From IMG/VR virus record IMGVR_UViG_3300050821_008131, positions 1 through 30,143 of that record: 30,143 nt of DNA; one strand, given 5' to 3'. The first letter of the stretch is position 1, and every line of letters starts with the position of its first letter. The DNA comes from a virus. The notes under the pieces were generated by a model, which was given only the letters and a program-made list of their open reading frames with translations, made no database searches and was not told where the DNA came from. Shown here one piece after another: positions 12,795-24,600 of this stretch. Made by a program: the position numbers and the translations under genes.

Positions 12795-15383
12795 GTGGCT
12801 GCTCCGAACCAAAACCAGCCAGTTGAGCTAGAGGACGGGTTTTCCACGATTGATTCCGGGGTTGATACCGGCGTATTTCCCACCCTGCTCAAGAAAAATC
12901 AGGCTTCCCGGGCAACCAACGTCACGTTCCGGGGCGGGTATCCCACAAACCGGCCACCATACAACCATCTGGCGTATAATTTCGGTGGTGATCCGAACCT
13001 GACCAACCGGGTGCTCAACGGTGTGTTTCAAGGCGGCGGCTATTACCAGCCCGATGTTGGGAGCCAGCAATGTATAGCCCAGATTTCCGGCAGGTTATTC
13101 CTGTTCACGCCTTCAATCAGCATGGTTACCGTGGCTGAAATAACCATCAATGTCCAGATACCCACCACGGCCAATTTCACCGTTCCAGCCATAGGCTCAA
13201 CCGTGGTTGTGAGCGTGGGTTCGACCACCGGTTTTATTGTTCTTGCCCCGGCCCAGATTGCCAACGGAAATTATATCGTGACCGCCATTGGCGTGGGAAC
13301 CATCACGCTACAGAACGTGGACGATATAGCCGGTGCCACCATTGTCAGCGGCAGTTCAATCACGATTTTCGATGTAAATCCGAACAATATCCCGCAAGTC
13401 TGGATGTGGCAGGCCGAGAATTACATGATAATCAATGATGGCCAGAGTTTGCCCATCTTTTACAACGGCTCATTTTCCCGCCGGTCCATGGGCACAGTCC
13501 ATCCCGCCCCGGCCCAGACCGGAACATTCACAACCACGGCTGATTTTGTGGTTCCAAACGCCAATGATACCGTTCTGGTTTCTGGCACCAGCACAGGCAT
13601 AAATGGTTCCGGTTCGGCCACCATCACAGACGTTAATAATAATGTGGTGTACCAGATTGTTTCCGTGCCGAATGCTGGCCAGATACTCCTTCGCAATGTG
13701 GCCGCCAACAATGACAATCCCAATCCACCCATTCCCGGAACCACGGTTTTGACCGGTCAGAAATTCACCTATCTCAATTCGCCTGCTTTTGCGGGTTATT
13801 TTGAGCTGCCACCGGGTCGGATGGGTGCCTATGGCCTTGGCCGAAACTGGGTGTCGATGCCGGACGGTATTAGCTTCATTGCCGGTGACATTGTGGGTGG
13901 ACCCAGCGGCACTCAGGCCAACAGTTTTCGTGACGCCGTTCTCAAGGTGACTGAAAACCAGTTCCTTGCCGGGGGTGGATTGTTCCGGGTACCCGGTGCC
14001 GTGGGCCAGATTCGTGCGATTGTGTTTCTAGCCACGCTGGACGCTTCACTTGGACAGGGGCCGGTCAATATCGTCACGGCGACCGTTATTTTCAGTTGCA
14101 ACGCCCCGGTGGAACGGTCCCAGTGGCAATCCATAACCAACCCCATCCTGACCGAGGTGCAGATTAGCTTCGGCGGTCTGGGCCAATGGTCCAGCATCTT
14201 AATGAACGGCGATCTGGCCTACCGCGCCGTGGACGGTATCCGGTCGCTCATCCTTGGCCGTCGTGATTTTGCCACTTGGGGGAATGTGCCCATATCCGCC
14301 GAGATGGATTATTATCTCGACTCTGACAACGACCCGTTACTGGTCTATTCCAGTGCCATCAATTTCAACAACCGGCTGTTGATGACATTCTCTCCCCGGT
14401 TCGGAACGAGTGGGATTTATCACGCCGGTATCATCGCTTTGGACAATAATGTGCTGTCCAACCTGCGTGGCAAACTGCCGTCCATCTATGACGGTCCTTG
14501 GACGGGCATGAATGTGCTCCAGCTTCTGACTGGTGAATTCAACGGTGTGCAGCGAGCCTTTGCCTTTGGTGTTGATGGCAATTCCACCATTCAATTTTAC
14601 GAGATACTGACTGACCAACTGGTTGCGGCGCAGAACTTTGACAATACCAATGTCCCGATACCGTGGCGGATTGAGTCCTACGAAATGTTTGGCAAGAACC
14701 TGCCCAAGGGCGTGGAGCGGGAGGATTTGAAACGGCTCATAGATGGTGAGATTTACGCCATTGACATCACTGGCAGGGTGGATTTTCAGGTCTATTACAA
14801 GCCGGACTATTACCCGTGCTGGGTGCCTTGGTTTTCATGGTTCGTCTGCGCCAAGGACGATAACTGCGGCCTCGTCGGTGCGCCGGGTTGTGTCACGCCA
14901 AGGAATCCAAAGCCCCAGTACCGACCACGAATGGGATTTGGAGAACCGTCCGTGACAGATTGTGATCCGATACTCAACAAACCGTTGCGGGAAGCGTTTA
15001 CATTTCAAGTGGCGGTGGTGGTTCAGGGCCATTGCCGTGTTATGGGATTGAAAGCCAAGGCCGTGGTTATGACCCAGCCCAAGTATGCCCCGCAGGTTTG
15101 TGTTGGTGAAAACACCTGTGCCGAGCTGGATTGTTGCGACCCGGATTTATTCCTGTACGTGGGCAATGGCGGTCAGGTGGTGACTTCCGGGGCCATCACG
15201 TTTATAATTCCCTTCAACATCAATGGTCCCGGCCCGTTCCCACCGCTTATCCTAAACGGTCCCACCAGTAGAATAGTAGAGGTTATTCCGCCGGGTTCAA
15301 CGCCACAGCAAATCATTGACATCGCCCAAGGCATGGCTATACAGGCCGCGAATCAGCTTGCCAACACCCAGATTCAATCGTAG
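12795..15383 (+). CDS. Tail nozzle / tubular-B-like protein (862 aa)
   Basis: Start placed at GTG 12795, one base past the upstream stop. The region QVWMWQAENYMIINDGQS followed by LPIFYNGSFSRRS (about residues 203-230) is one I recall from large beta-rich tail proteins of short-tailed phages, of the tail tubular protein B or stabilisation type. The middle consists of many beta strands with T, V, N and G. The C-terminal part holds 10 of its 12 cysteines (for example YPCWVPWFSWFVC and CAELDCCDPD), which may form disulfides or bind metal. It probably builds the tail tube end with the 353-residue adaptor-like protein encoded nearby. Confidence 0.65.
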   Translation: MAAPNQNQPVELEDGFSTIDSGVDTGVFPTLLKKNQASRATNVTFRGGYPTNRPPYNHLAYNFGGDPNLTNRVLNGVFQGGGYYQPDVGSQQCIAQISGRLFLFTPSISMVTVAEITINVQIPTTANFTVPAIGSTVVVSVGSTTGFIVLAPAQIANGNYIVTAIGVGTITLQNVDDIAGATIVSGSSITIFDVNPNNIPQVWMWQAENYMIINDGQSLPIFYNGSFSRRSMGTVHPAPAQTGTFTTTADFVVPNANDTVLVSGTSTGINGSGSATITDVNNNVVYQIVSVPNAGQILLRNVAANNDNPNPPIPGTTVLTGQKFTYLNSPAFAGYFELPPGRMGAYGLGRNWVSMPDGISFIAGDIVGGPSGTQANSFRDAVLKVTENQFLAGGGLFRVPGAVGQIRAIVFLATLDASLGQGPVNIVTATVIFSCNAPVERSQWQSITNPILTEVQISFGGLGQWSSILMNGDLAYRAVDGIRSLILGRRDFATWGNVPISAEMDYYLDSDNDPLLVYSSAINFNNRLLMTFSPRFGTSGIYHAGIIALDNNVLSNLRGKLPSIYDGPWTGMNVLQLLTGEFNGVQRAFAFGVDGNSTIQFYEILTDQLVAAQNFDNTNVPIPWRIESYEMFGKNLPKGVEREDLKRLIDGEIYAIDITGRVDFQVYYKPDYYPCWVPWFSWFVCAKDDNCGLVGAPGCVTPRNPKPQYRPRMGFGEPSVTDCDPILNKPLREAFTFQVAVVVQGHCRVMGLKAKAVVMTQPKYAPQVCVGENTCAELDCCDPDLFLYVGNGGQVVTSGAITFIIPFNINGPGPFPPLILNGPTSRIVEVIPPGSTPQQIIDIAQGMAIQAANQLANTQIQS

Positions 15384-15391
15384 ATAAGGTT

Positions 15392-16003
15392 ATGGCTAAC
15401 ACCACCATCCCGCTGACGTTTCCGACATTTCCGCCGGGATATTGTTATCCATCCACACCCCAGCAACTTTTCAACGACGCCATCATCAACGGTGCGTCCA
15501 TCACCATACCCGGAACGGCCACGGGTTCCATTGTTTCACCCACGGCACCGGCTTCCAATGCCAGAAATCTGGCTTGGTTCAAGGTGGACGCCAACAACAA
15601 CCTCCTTGGTGTGTTCACGTTCAGCCAGCAATATAACTTGTGGGTGTTTCAACATCCACTACCACCAGCCGGTACGGTCAACACGGCAACCGGGGGCGAG
15701 CGAAGGCTGTACATGGGCACACTGGTTGGGTTGCAATCCTATGACGGCGGCGATGGTGGTTCTAACGCCACCATTGGCGATACCACCGGTCCCATGTGGC
15801 AGCAGGACACCACTTGGTCAACTGGGGTGGCCCCAAATGCTGTTGGTTTTATGCCTATTGGCGCTCCCAATAATATAGGTGGAAATACCATTACCAATCC
15901 CGGCGACAAGGTTACCAGCAATCTTGGAGGGGGCGGTTCCAACAACGGCGTTCAGGGTGTGTTCTTTATTAAGAGGTCAGCCAGATTATACTACACTGGA
16001 TAA
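15392..16003 (+). CDS. Tail collar/fibre-like virion protein (203 aa)
   Basis: Begins MANTTIPLTFPTFPPG and is rich in T, N, G and P with few charges, as in fibres and appendages. The stretch YMGTLVGLQSYDGGDGG followed by TGPMW resembles collar-type receptor-binding proteins, but the usual histidine-rich end of that domain is missing. It ends KRSARLYYTG. It lies between nozzle- and adaptor-like genes, so a tail accessory role is likely. Weak ribosome binding site. Confidence 0.55.
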   Translation: MANTTIPLTFPTFPPGYCYPSTPQQLFNDAIINGASITIPGTATGSIVSPTAPASNARNLAWFKVDANNNLLGVFTFSQQYNLWVFQHPLPPAGTVNTATGGERRLYMGTLVGLQSYDGGDGGSNATIGDTTGPMWQQDTTWSTGVAPNAVGFMPIGAPNNIGGNTITNPGDKVTSNLGGGGSNNGVQGVFFIKRSARLYYTG

Positions 16004-16005
16004 CC

Positions 16006-17067
16006 ATGCTTACCTTTTCCCAACTTGAATCCACTTCCAGCGGCATACCTCAGATAGCCGGGTGTTGCCCGGGCACACCGGCTTACGCCGACTTGTGCAA
16101 TGAATCTGTTCGCCGCATTCTCCAGTACGGTAACTGGTGGGGCTCAGTCGTAAAGTATCAAGGCTGTATTTATGGTGGATGTGTCGTGTGGCCGAGACAG
16201 GTTGATACTGTGCTGGCCACCAACCTATGCCGCCGAAACCGGCCAGTAGTGGGTGGTTGGTACGAATTCATGCAGTTAAATGGCGGCGATATTTCTCCCA
16301 ACCGTTCCGGTGGCTGGCTCTTTGGCTGGGGTTGGGGTGGCGGATGTCACAGCGTGGCTCCGGTCACTGAAAATGACGGCACCACTCCGGTCTTTGCACA
16401 GCCCCCGTGCGGCAATGATATGTACGCCCGGTTCTATCCCCGATGCCAGAACGACATCGGCAAGAATGTGACCATTTACGGCGTGGATTCCAACGGCCAG
16501 CAGATAACCAGCCTTGACGCCAACAACAACTGGATACCGGGAGTGGTTCTGACTCTGGCCCTACCGTTCGTGAGCACCAGTTTCTTGGTACGCAAGATAG
16601 AACGTGTGGTCAAGGACATCACTCAGTGCGTGGTGGATGGTTATTTCTATGACGCGGTAAATAATGTCCTGAACGACATGGCCCACTACCAGCCCAACGA
16701 AACCAATCCCGAATACCAGCACACGCTGATTAGTAACTTTGGTCATTGCTGCTCCAGCACCGGAACCTCTCCTGCCAGTCCTACGCCAAAGACCATCCTT
16801 GCCTATGTCAAGTTGAAGCATGTGGACATGGTTAATCCCAACGACCCGTGCGTGGTCAATTCCATGTCGGCCATCAAGCTCATGGTTCAATCAGTAAAAG
16901 AGGAACAGGATTTTAAATCTGAGGGTTCGGCTAATCTCCGGGCTTTGTCCTTGAAGGAACTGAATCTGGAACTCAGGAATAAACTGCCACTTGACCAAGT
17001 TCCGGTTGAGGTGCAATCGTTTGGAACAGCAACCCCACGCCGTCACATGATCGGCAGAATTTTATAA
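16006..17067 (+). CDS. Tail adaptor-like protein (353 aa), cysteine-rich
   Basis: The N-terminal helix YADLCNESVRRILQYGNWWG followed by WPRQVDTVL matches the layout of phage adaptor or gatekeeper proteins that dock under the portal: a helix for the connector, then a beta domain. IYGVDSNGQQI continues the domain. It has 13 cysteines, spread in pairs (GCC, GCIYGGC, HCC), which is unusual for a cytoplasmically assembled virion protein. The C-terminal helix (SVKEEQDFKSEGS) is charged. It ends two bases before the next gene. The adaptor role is inferred from layout and position. Confidence 0.55.
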   Translation: MLTFSQLESTSSGIPQIAGCCPGTPAYADLCNESVRRILQYGNWWGSVVKYQGCIYGGCVVWPRQVDTVLATNLCRRNRPVVGGWYEFMQLNGGDISPNRSGGWLFGWGWGGGCHSVAPVTENDGTTPVFAQPPCGNDMYARFYPRCQNDIGKNVTIYGVDSNGQQITSLDANNNWIPGVVLTLALPFVSTSFLVRKIERVVKDITQCVVDGYFYDAVNNVLNDMAHYQPNETNPEYQHTLISNFGHCCSSTGTSPASPTPKTILAYVKLKHVDMVNPNDPCVVNSMSAIKLMVQSVKEEQDFKSEGSANLRALSLKELNLELRNKLPLDQVPVEVQSFGTATPRRHMIGRIL

Positions 17068-17068
17068 T

Positions 17069-17941
17069 ATGGCTCTAGGTGATTTAAGCAATCCATACGG
17101 TTCCATACCCGGCGCTATCGGCCTTCCTTCCAGCTCGTTTGCGGAGCTGGGTTCCGCCTACCCCAATCTTGGCGGGTCCACCGGCCAAGCCAGCGCCGAC
17201 ATCATGAAGGAATTGCAGGGCCAGCTCTCGCCTGAGGCATTGGCCAATCTGCAACGCAGCGCGGCCCAGTTCGGCGTCAGTTCCGGGATGCCCGGTTCCG
17301 GCCTTCAAACCAGCAAAAACCTGCTGGGCAATGTTCTCACCACCGAAGATTTGCAACATCAGGGTATTGGCGATTATCTGTCCACCGTCACCGGCCTGTC
17401 CAAGATCCAGCTTGACCCGTCTCTTGCGGCTGAGATTGCCGCCCGCAATTCCAATGTTGCCGCAGCGCCCAATCCGGCGGCGGCGGCGCAGGCTGGTCAG
17501 AACAGTTTCATGCGGGGTTTGGGATTGACTCGCGGTGGAGGTGGCAATCGACTGCCACAGCTCGGTTCAATGCAACCCGATGTCCATTTTGGGTATGACC
17601 AACCCGCCGCCCTTGGCCCGCTGGACACCGGTGCCAATCAGGTCATCACCAATTACCTGCCCGGCACTACCACTCCAGCGCCCGGTGGCACCAGTTCCCT
17701 GTTTGATTATAACACCACTTCTGACTGGGGCGAGACTGGTGGCGGTGGCACCCCGGGGTCGTCTTATTTTGGTCCAGCGGGTGGTTATGGCCAGCCCGGT
17801 GCCGGGACCCAGTTCGATGTGCCGGATTTTAACAATCCACAGACACCGTTTGACCCGAATCAGGATTATTTTGGGTTGCCACAGGACAATGGCGCTGCTG
17901 GTGGTGGTGACCCGATGTACGACCTTTCCAGCACGGGTTAA
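17069..17941 (+). CDS. Internal virion or ejection protein candidate (290 aa)
   Basis: The product is rich in G, S, A, P and Q with little hydrophobic core. It has an amphipathic helical middle (SADIMKELQGQLSPEALANL) and a long disordered, glycine-rich C-terminus. This composition, and its place in front of the helical 246-residue protein and the giant protein, is typical of the ejection protein set of short-tailed phages. No enzyme motif. Starts at ATG 17069, one base after the upstream stop. Confidence 0.55.
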   Translation: MALGDLSNPYGSIPGAIGLPSSSFAELGSAYPNLGGSTGQASADIMKELQGQLSPEALANLQRSAAQFGVSSGMPGSGLQTSKNLLGNVLTTEDLQHQGIGDYLSTVTGLSKIQLDPSLAAEIAARNSNVAAAPNPAAAAQAGQNSFMRGLGLTRGGGGNRLPQLGSMQPDVHFGYDQPAALGPLDTGANQVITNYLPGTTTPAPGGTSSLFDYNTTSDWGETGGGGTPGSSYFGPAGGYGQPGAGTQFDVPDFNNPQTPFDPNQDYFGLPQDNGAAGGGDPMYDLSSTG

Positions 17942-17943
17942 AT

Positions 17944-18684
17944 ATGGCCATTGGAGAATTACCGAGCTGGATTCAGACGAGCCCAAATGCAGCCGTCGCT
18001 GCGTTAGAGGCCGGAGCCCGAACGGGTCTGGCCGCGTCCGAAGCCGACCAGCGGGCCATGGAAGAAGCCCAGCAACTGGCTTTCTCCCAGAAAAAACTGG
18101 CCACGGATGTCAGTGAGAATGCACTGGAACGGCAGTCCCGGGAAAAGCTCACCGCCAAGGCCCAAGCCATTTCCCAGAACCGGTTTGACACCCAGACCAA
18201 TCTGGACAGGGCGCAACTGGCCTTGCGTAATTCAGCCTTGCAATTGCAAACGGCCAAACAGGCCCATTTAGAACAGATTCAGAAAGAAAACAATATCCAG
18301 AAATCGTCCATTGATGCCGACGCTTCCGAGTTTTGGAAAGACAGCGCCGACGGCACTGACCCCAAGGCCTTGGCCGATAAACATCCCTTGGCTTTGAAAC
18401 GCCGGGATATTCAACAGTATCTGGCCCAGCAGGCACAGGCCGCGAGAGTTAAAAAGCCGGAGATTACTCAGGAAACGTCTGTGCTGCCGTCTGGCAGACC
18501 GGAAAAGACCACTTTGCGGGGCCAACCCGGCCCTGAAATGGACGCTGCCTTGAAAGTGTTGACAAAAAAGACCGGCGTGGTTCCAATGCCATCGGACAAA
18601 TCCAAACTGGTTACCGGCCAGACCTATTCCACGCCAAAAGGCAATGCAACTTGGGATGGCGAAAAGTTTGTGAAGGCTCCATAA
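17944..18684 (+). CDS. Helical internal virion protein candidate (246 aa)
   Basis: Almost the whole protein is predicted helical and rich in A, Q and K. A coiled coil covers about residues 25-120 (SEADQRAMEEAQQLAFSQKK, then LDRAQLALRNSALQLQTAKQ). The C-terminal 40 residues (TGQTYSTPKGNATWDGEKF) form a small beta-like tail. It probably packs inside the head or forms part of the DNA ejection channel together with its neighbours. No family name recognised. Confidence 0.6.
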   Translation: MAIGELPSWIQTSPNAAVAALEAGARTGLAASEADQRAMEEAQQLAFSQKKLATDVSENALERQSREKLTAKAQAISQNRFDTQTNLDRAQLALRNSALQLQTAKQAHLEQIQKENNIQKSSIDADASEFWKDSADGTDPKALADKHPLALKRRDIQQYLAQQAQAARVKKPEITQETSVLPSGRPEKTTLRGQPGPEMDAALKVLTKKTGVVPMPSDKSKLVTGQTYSTPKGNATWDGEKFVKAP

Positions 18685-18690
18685 TGAGTC

Positions 18691-21600
18691 ATGGCCGAGA
18701 CTTTCACATTTGAAGATGCCAAAAAGGCTGACTCCGATACTTTTTCTTTCGAGGAAGCCACCGGCAAGGATGAATCCGGCAACACCGTTGCCAATCTATC
18801 CAAGTCAGTTGCCCAGTCCGCCAATGAATCTGTTGGTGGATTTCTGAAATGGATGGGGGCCATGGAAACGGTTCGACCGGTTCCAGAACCGAAAAATAGA
18901 TTTCTTGGTATCAGTGTTGATACCCTAACCACCGAGGAGAAGGATAAGCAGAGGAGTGAGGCTACGGCTGAGTGGTATCGAAATGTTCGCAGAGACCCGC
19001 TTTATCAAGCCGGTCAATTCGTAAGTCAAACCGGCAGGCAGATGGATACCGGAAGGCCCACCTTTTTAAAGAAGGTGGCTGGCATGGCCGGTGGATTTCT
19101 ACCTGTGGTTGCATCTGGTCCATTTGCTGCATTTGAGATTGGCGGTCAATCTTATGGCGAAACCTTGGACGATGAATACGACAAAGCTATCAAGTCCGGC
19201 AAAACCGATGAAGAAGCCGCCAATATTGCCGTTGGCAGGGCTCAGGCCAGTGGCTGGACCCAAGCTGCCATCTGGACAGCATTGCCTAGACCTCTAAAAA
19301 GCGTCGTCGGTAAGATTACCGGCAAATCTGGCGTTAACGGACTAACCCAATTTCTCGCCCGGCGTGCCGCAGGCGCTGCCGAGGGCGCGACCCTTGGCGC
19401 AGCCTCAACCGCAGGCCAGAACCTCGCCACGGGCCAGCCTATGAGCAAGGACGTGGGTGCGTCTGCGCTTGGTCTTGGAGCTGTGCAGGCATTGATGCCA
19501 CAGCCCGGGCCTTACCGTAGGCCAGTTGAGGTTGTGCCGCCGGAACGTCCTGTAGCCGGGTTACTGGGTCGTGGAACCCAGTACCGGGGCACTCCCAGTG
19601 GCGCTGTTATTGACGTGACCCAAGTTTCGCCTAATGAGGAAGCTGAGCTTAACCGTGAGGCCGAGGCCGAGTCCCGGGCCACCGCCTCCGGTCAGGAACG
19701 GGTTTATAACACTGTGGACGCCGCACTCCGGGCCAAGGCCGAACCCATCAAGCAAACCATCACGGCCAATGGCAACAAGTGGTATAAACGGGGTGATTTC
19801 TGGGTCACGGATGATCCGCTGGTGACCATGGACAAGCGGGTTATCAAGGCTGGCCGTGGGAATCAGGTTGAAGATGCCGTGGTTCAGGATTTGGAAACCA
19901 AGGCCCGTGCTGGCGAGTGGAACAAACTGGCTCCAGACCAAAAAACCCAGACCCAGCAGGCGATTGAGGATGTGACTGGCGTGAGTGCTGAACAGGCTAA
20001 GAAAGGTTCCGCCGGGCGCACGGCTTTGGCCACCCGTGAAATAATCGAGAACAAGCTATGGCAGAGGTTCGCCAGTCCCCAGTCTGAATACGGCGACAAG
20101 GGTCAGATGACCATGCGCCAGCAGGACAAAATCAAGGCGCTCAAGGACTATCTGGCCAAGGAAAATGACGTGGGCGTGATTGAACGCCACTGGCAGCAGG
20201 TTGTCCGGGCCATGGACCCGAAGTATCCCTACGACATGGAATACAAACGGCTCATTGCCGAGAGGTTGGGCCATGAACTGCCAGAACCAGTAGAAGGAGG
20301 TGATAGCAATGCCACTAAAGAAATCGGCGACCAAGGCGGCACTCCGCCAAAACATCCGGGAGATGTTGAAGGCGGGCCACCCGTACAACCAAGCGGTGGC
20401 GGCGGCTCTGGAAAACCAGCGCCGGGCGCGGCGGGGGCGAAAGTCCACCCGCAAGTAGAGCGATTACAGAAGGGTTTGGACGCCTTTGAGGGCGAGAATC
20501 TGAACACGATGCAACGCCAGAATGCCCTGTTTCAGATGCAGATGTGGGTGGGTATGATGGATAAGGCTGGTGTTCATGTCCCGACCGAACTACGGCAACG
20601 CCTTGAAGCTCACATTGACAAGGAACAACAAAGTATTCGCGGTGAACCCGGCGATACTTCCACTGAAACTGGCGGGTTGACAGAGCGATTAGAAAAACCA
20701 GACGCATTCAAGGGTCGTAACTGGACAGCCGATGCCCTGCAATATGGCGCTGGACTTGATCCGGCCAAACCTGAACAACTGGCTGAACTACGCCGGTTGG
20801 AGAAGGAATATTCAGATAAACTAAACACCATTCCCAAGGACGTTTCCAACTTTGACCAGATTTCCAAGGTTGGTAACCAGAAACAGTGGGTGACTGAGGC
20901 TATTCAGGGCGCAACCGGGCTTGGCGGCAGCGATGTTGCCAGAGCTTCGTTGCCTAAGGACTACAAACCACCATTTCCTCAAGGTGAACGCATTCTGAGA
21001 AAAGCATTGCATGAGTCTCAGGCTGATTATGACAAACGGCTGGACTATTTTAGAAAGACTGGAACCGTTCTACCGGTTACCGCTGAGAAAATACCGGATA
21101 TTGCCCAACCGGCGGCACCCGCCGCACCAGCTCCCGAGCCCGCTAAGTCGGTAACGGAGCCGGTTGGGCCTCAAACCGACCACTGGCCAGATGTGCTCAA
21201 GGAACTGGTTCTGGACGCGCCTCCGACCGGAGCGTTGACTGAGGAAAAGTTCAAACCTGACCAACCCACTCGCCAGTCCGTGATTGATAACATCAATCGA
21301 AAGCTCAAGCTGGGTGCGAAACCAGAGGACATAATCAAGGCCATCCAAACCGCTCGCAAACCCAGCGGGGTCATCAGCAAGCTGGGACTGGTGGATGTTG
21401 ACCCGGTGCTATGGCGTGAGGAACAGGAGCGCCAGCGCATAGCCAACATGACTGGCCCAGAAAAAGCCGCCGCCGAGAAAAAGCTGGCTGATGAAAAGGC
21501 ATTTAGAGAGGCAAATCCACCATCGGCAAAGGAGTTGGAAATCCGGGCTTGGGAAAATGCATGGGCAGAGCGTGTCCCTAAAACTGACCAGAAAACCCAG

Positions 21601-24600
21601 CTCACCAAGCAGGACATTGCCAACCGCGAGTTGATTGAGCGGATGAATGATAAGTACGGCACGCCAGACCCAGCCAAGTACCGTCGCCAGCAAAGCGGTG
21701 AACCACCGTTCAAACCACCTACTGGTCAAGCATCGTCCGGGTTCAGAGAGGGTGATGCCGTGGCCATGCGTGATACCGATGGCAATATTTACCGTGGTGT
21801 GGTGATTCAGAATGGTGGCGATTTATGGGTTCAAACCCCGGACGACCGCGTTATGCGCCTGCGCGATGGTCCTTGGGTGGCCAGTACCAAGATACCGTTG
21901 GAGCCAGCCGATTTCACCGAGTACACCAAGGAGAAATTCCAAGCCCAGCTTGAGAAAGAAGCCAAGGTTCGTGCCGGGTCCAAAGTCAAGGACGAGCTAT
22001 TGACCGTGCTGGATAAAATGGAACCCGGATTCATGGACCGTGTTCAGAAAGCCGTTCAAGCTGTGCGTGCCGACTTTACCCAGCGCAGTCTTGACCCGGA
22101 AATAGCCGGGCACAATCTCATCGCCAACGTGGTGGAAGCGGCCAAGGCCAAACACTTCGCTGACCGCGAGTTCAAGGGCCGGGAACAGAGCCATGCCAAG
22201 CTGCTTTTTGAGCGGGCCAAGGAACACCTACTTGATCTTGAAAAATGGGCTGAGAATGTACTCAAAGGCCGGGGCACGTATCTGGCTCCGGAAGTACTGG
22301 CCGCGTACGTGGTCAAGGGCGCGTCCGTGCTGGCCCGTGGCGCTGTCGATTTCGCCAAGTGGAGCGATGAGATGGTGCGTGAGTTTGGGGAGAAAGTGCG
22401 GCCCTATCTCAAGCATGTCTATGACCGGTCCATGGCCAAGTTCAACGAAGGTAACATCGCCAAGAATAACCCGGTTACAAGCTGGGTTCAGAATGACGTG
22501 GCCCCGTTTGTGGGCAGAGCTTATGATGCCGGTAAAGCCGCTGTGAATTTCTTCGTCAACGCCTTTTCCCCGGCCACCAAGGCCCGGCCCGGTGATGTGG
22601 ACGCCTTGTTCGAGGCCAAGGGTTACAAGGAAAAGATGATGACCCGGGCGGCGGCGGCTCTGGAACATGCCAATGACGCCATGGCCAAGCTCCCACGGGA
22701 ACAGCAGATTGATTTCGTGGATAGAATCAAGCGGGGCGTGAAACAGGTCACGCCAGAGCTGCAACAGATTGCCGACATGCTCAGGCGCTGGGATGACCGG
22801 CTTTACGCCGAAGCCACGGCTTTCAAACCAAAACTCAGCTATCTGGATGACCATTACCGGGTGCTGTGGAAAACCATTCCCGGCACCAAAGGTTTGAGTG
22901 GCACCCGGCTGGAACATATCATGTCCAAACGCCCTTGGCAGGGGTCTCGCGGGTTCCTACTCCAGCACACCCTTGAGGATATGAGTGATGGCATTCACCG
23001 TGGCGGTGTTCCCGTCACCTATAACCCGATTGAGATGTTTCTACTCCATGCCCAAGACGTGATGAAATACGTGTCCGCCAACCGGGCTTTTGAAAACCTT
23101 AAAAAGTCCGGGGCGGCGGTGTTGGTTGAGCATGGCACAAGCCCACCCGAAGGGTTCACCCGGATTGACGATAAGATTGCCAAGAAATATTTCAGGACCG
23201 ATGAATCCGGCCCCGGCGAGTGGTGGGTGGAGAAGGGCGCTGCCCAGATGATTAATAATTACCTGTCTCAGGACTTTATCCGGCAGGGTGCGTTCGGGTC
23301 GATTGGCGGGTTTCTGATTGGGTTCAAGAACCTGTCCACCATGGTTGAACTGGGCGCTTCCCCGTTCCATGCCGTGTTTGAAACCAACGAAGCCGTGGGT
23401 TCTTCCATAGGCAGGGCCGTTGCCAAGATGGCTACGCCGGGATTTTTCAAGGAAGGTGCTAGTGAATTGGCTCGCTCCCTTCCCGGCACCATACCGGTGG
23501 CGGGCGCTTTGATTCCCAAGACCGCTGGGCCGGAAACTGTCCAGCTTGGTGCCCGGGTGGAACGCTATGCCAAAAACCCGGAAGAATTCAAGAAAGCCAA
23601 CCCGGAGGCATACGCCGATTTGTTGAAGAAGTACCCGGACATTGAACACATGGTGAATGACCTTTTCGCTGGAGGTGGAAAAGTCGGCATGGACGAGGCC
23701 TATAAAAGCCAGTGGATAAAAGGATTCCGCGAAGCTGCCAGCAACAATAATTACATTGGAGCCATTGTCCGGGCTTTGCCCATGGTCAACGAGCAGTTGT
23801 TGTCTCCCATTTTCAACCTGTACATTCCCCGGCTAAAGCTGGGCACGTTCATGAAAGATTACGCTTTTGAGCTGTCACGACGGCAGGGAGAGATTGATTC
23901 TGGTAAAATCACCCGCGAACAACTGGCCCGGGAAACGTGGGCATTTGTGGATGACCGGTTTGGTGAACTGAACTGGGATAACCTGTACTGGAACCGGACA
24001 TTTAAATCAGCCATGCAACTACTGTTTCGTTCGGTGACATGGAAACTGGGCAATACCCGGGCTTTCGGCAAGGCGGGTGTGGACATCGTTAAATCCGGCA
24101 TTGATATGTATAAAATGCTGGCTGGAAAAGATGTCACTCCACGGTTTACCCAGCCCATGGGCTGGCTGGTGGGCATGGCCTTGGTTACCACCATTCAGTC
24201 CACAATCATGAGCAAGGTTTTGACCGGTAAATATCCGTGGGAATTGGCTGAAAATGCTGTGGATTTGATGAAAAACCTTACCTTTCCTAGAACGGACAAG
24301 GACGATGCCTCACAGCGTATTTCCAATCCCACCTACTGGAAGGATTTGGTTCATCTGGCCAACAGTCCCCGGGATTATATCACCTCATCCTTTACCGGAG
24401 AGATGGGTCGAATTGCCGATGACTGGAACAACAAGGATTTCTACGGCGATAAGGTTTATAACGAGGATGATCCGCCCTTTACCAAGGCCAAGGATATGCT
24501 GGAACATTTGATACCGGTACCGTTCAGTTTGAGCAGCACCATAGCCGCCAAGAAATCCGGTGCCGAAGGGTTGCGTGCCTACACCGGGTTCATGGGCTAC

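Noticed and set aside
17535-18116. A 193-codon plus-strand frame across two internal virion genes
   Set aside because: It spans the junction of two well-supported genes, is rich in P, R and V, and has no ribosome binding site.
22228-23649. Antisense frames of 202-229 codons opposite the giant gene
   Set aside because: These follow from codon bias in the sense frame. They have no recognisable motifs and their composition (many H, G, P) is typical of shadows.
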